This document shows positions 15,954 to 16,045 of a stretch of DNA of 16,045 nucleotides, piece after piece. A program made the position numbers and the translations under genes. Source of the DNA: Candidatus Goldiibacteriota bacterium (GTDB taxonomy: Bacteria; Oederibacteriota; PGYV01; DSYL01). Position 1 is the stretch's first letter; each line of letters opens with the position of its first letter. Below the pieces are notes generated by a model. The model was not told where the DNA came from. It saw only the letters and a program-made list of their open reading frames with translations, and did no database searches. The stretch covers positions 1 through 16,045 of the forward strand of contig JAOAAI010000145.1 in assembly GCA_026418955.1 (NCBI GenBank). Reading direction: 5' to 3'.

Positions 15954-15959
15954 TATAAT
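15954..15959 (+). promoter_or_regulatory. Candidate plus-strand -10 box of the rightmost gene
   Basis: TATAAT lies on the plus strand upstream of the hairpin and SD at the right edge. The -35 at a 17-nt spacer is poor (ACAGCA). A start near 15966 would put the hairpin at the extreme 5' end of the mRNA. GTACAG occurs twice just upstream (15913-15918, 15929-15934). Confidence 0.35.
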
Positions 15960-15968
15960 AAATAATAA

Positions 15969-15996
15969 AAGGATTGCCTACTTAAAGGCAATCCTT
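15969..15996. promoter_or_regulatory. 10-bp stem-loop: leader hairpin (+) or terminator (-)
   Basis: AAGGATTGCC and GGCAATCCTT form a perfect 10-bp stem around an 8-nt loop (TACTTAAA). On the plus strand it is followed by A-runs, so it is not a plus-strand terminator but fits a 5' leader structure ahead of the SD at 16016. On the minus strand it is followed by TTATTATTTATTA, which is a fair intrinsic terminator for any leftward transcript entering from beyond the window. Confidence 0.6.
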
Positions 15997-16027
15997 AAAA
16001 AAATAATAAAAAAGCGAGGTGATAACT

Positions 16028-16045
16028 ATTACATATAATTTAATA
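16028..16045 (+). CDS. Start of a plus-strand gene with ATT start codon, possibly infC (IF-3); 3' partial
   Basis: A strong SD (GAGGTG, 16016-16021) stands 6 nt before ATT at 16028-16030, and the frame reads (M)TYNLI to the window end. No ATG is available at a suitable distance. ATT is a very rare start codon, classically used by infC because IF-3 itself rejects non-canonical starts and so controls its own level. IF-3 proteins usually begin with a few residues and then a segment like INEQIR, compatible with ...NLI here. An in-phase GTG at 16019 is possible but overlaps the SD. The identity rests on six codons and is inference. Confidence 0.3.

Overview
This is a very AT-rich bacterial window. 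The gene set points to an uncultured, low-GC organism with two membranes. LolC/LolD and a TamB-like giant imply an outer membrane, while ClpC with a UVR domain is the form common in Firmicutes, cyanobacteria, spirochaetes and many candidate phyla. I cannot name the phylum from sequence alone; an Omnitrophota/Elusimicrobiota-type or similar diderm lineage would fit, and this is inference only. Nearly every gene is on the minus strand, so the window is best read from right to left.

Right edge (about 15,900-16,045): a plus-strand transcription unit seems to begin here. It has a -10 box, a 10-bp-stem leader hairpin, then a Shine-Dalgarno (SD) sequence in front of an ATT codon. The reading frame from that ATT (MTYNLI...) and the non-AUG start suggest infC, translation factor IF-3. 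Only six codons are visible.

Stable-RNA region (about 14,360-15,900, minus strand): tRNA-Tyr(GTA), tRNA-Val(TAC), an HPr-like protein with a long N-terminal extension, and tRNA-Gly(CCC). All three tRNAs encode their CCA end and each has a recognisable promoter. The 5' end of tRNA-Tyr is duplicated in tandem (12 bp x 2). The HPr protein carries two diverged copies of a roughly 37-residue helical motif before its HPr domain. Between HPr and tRNA-Gly lies a three-copy 13-bp repeat.

Main operon (14,334 down to 569, minus strand): a PHP-domain phosphoesterase (TTG start), lysS, lolC/E, lolD, a class IV branched-chain aminotransferase, clpC, a 1,762-residue TamB/AsmA-like protein, and a sirtuin. 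Gaps are mostly under 40 nt, with lolC and lolD overlapping. One candidate internal promoter lies in front of clpC. The genes combine translation (LysRS), lipoprotein export (LolCD), outer-membrane assembly or lipid transport (TamB), proteolysis (ClpC), amino-acid metabolism (IlvE) and protein deacylation (Sir2).

Left edge (1-500): a small ribbon-helix-helix gene that is interrupted by an in-frame TAA at codon 5, and the last 33 codons of a plus-strand gene entering from outside. No stretch above 300 bases lacks a gene, and I saw no CRISPR array, insertion sequence or rRNA. The most unusual items are the duplicated-motif HPr protein, the duplicated tRNA-Tyr 5' end, the probable non-AUG infC start with its leader hairpin, and the stop-interrupted RHH gene.
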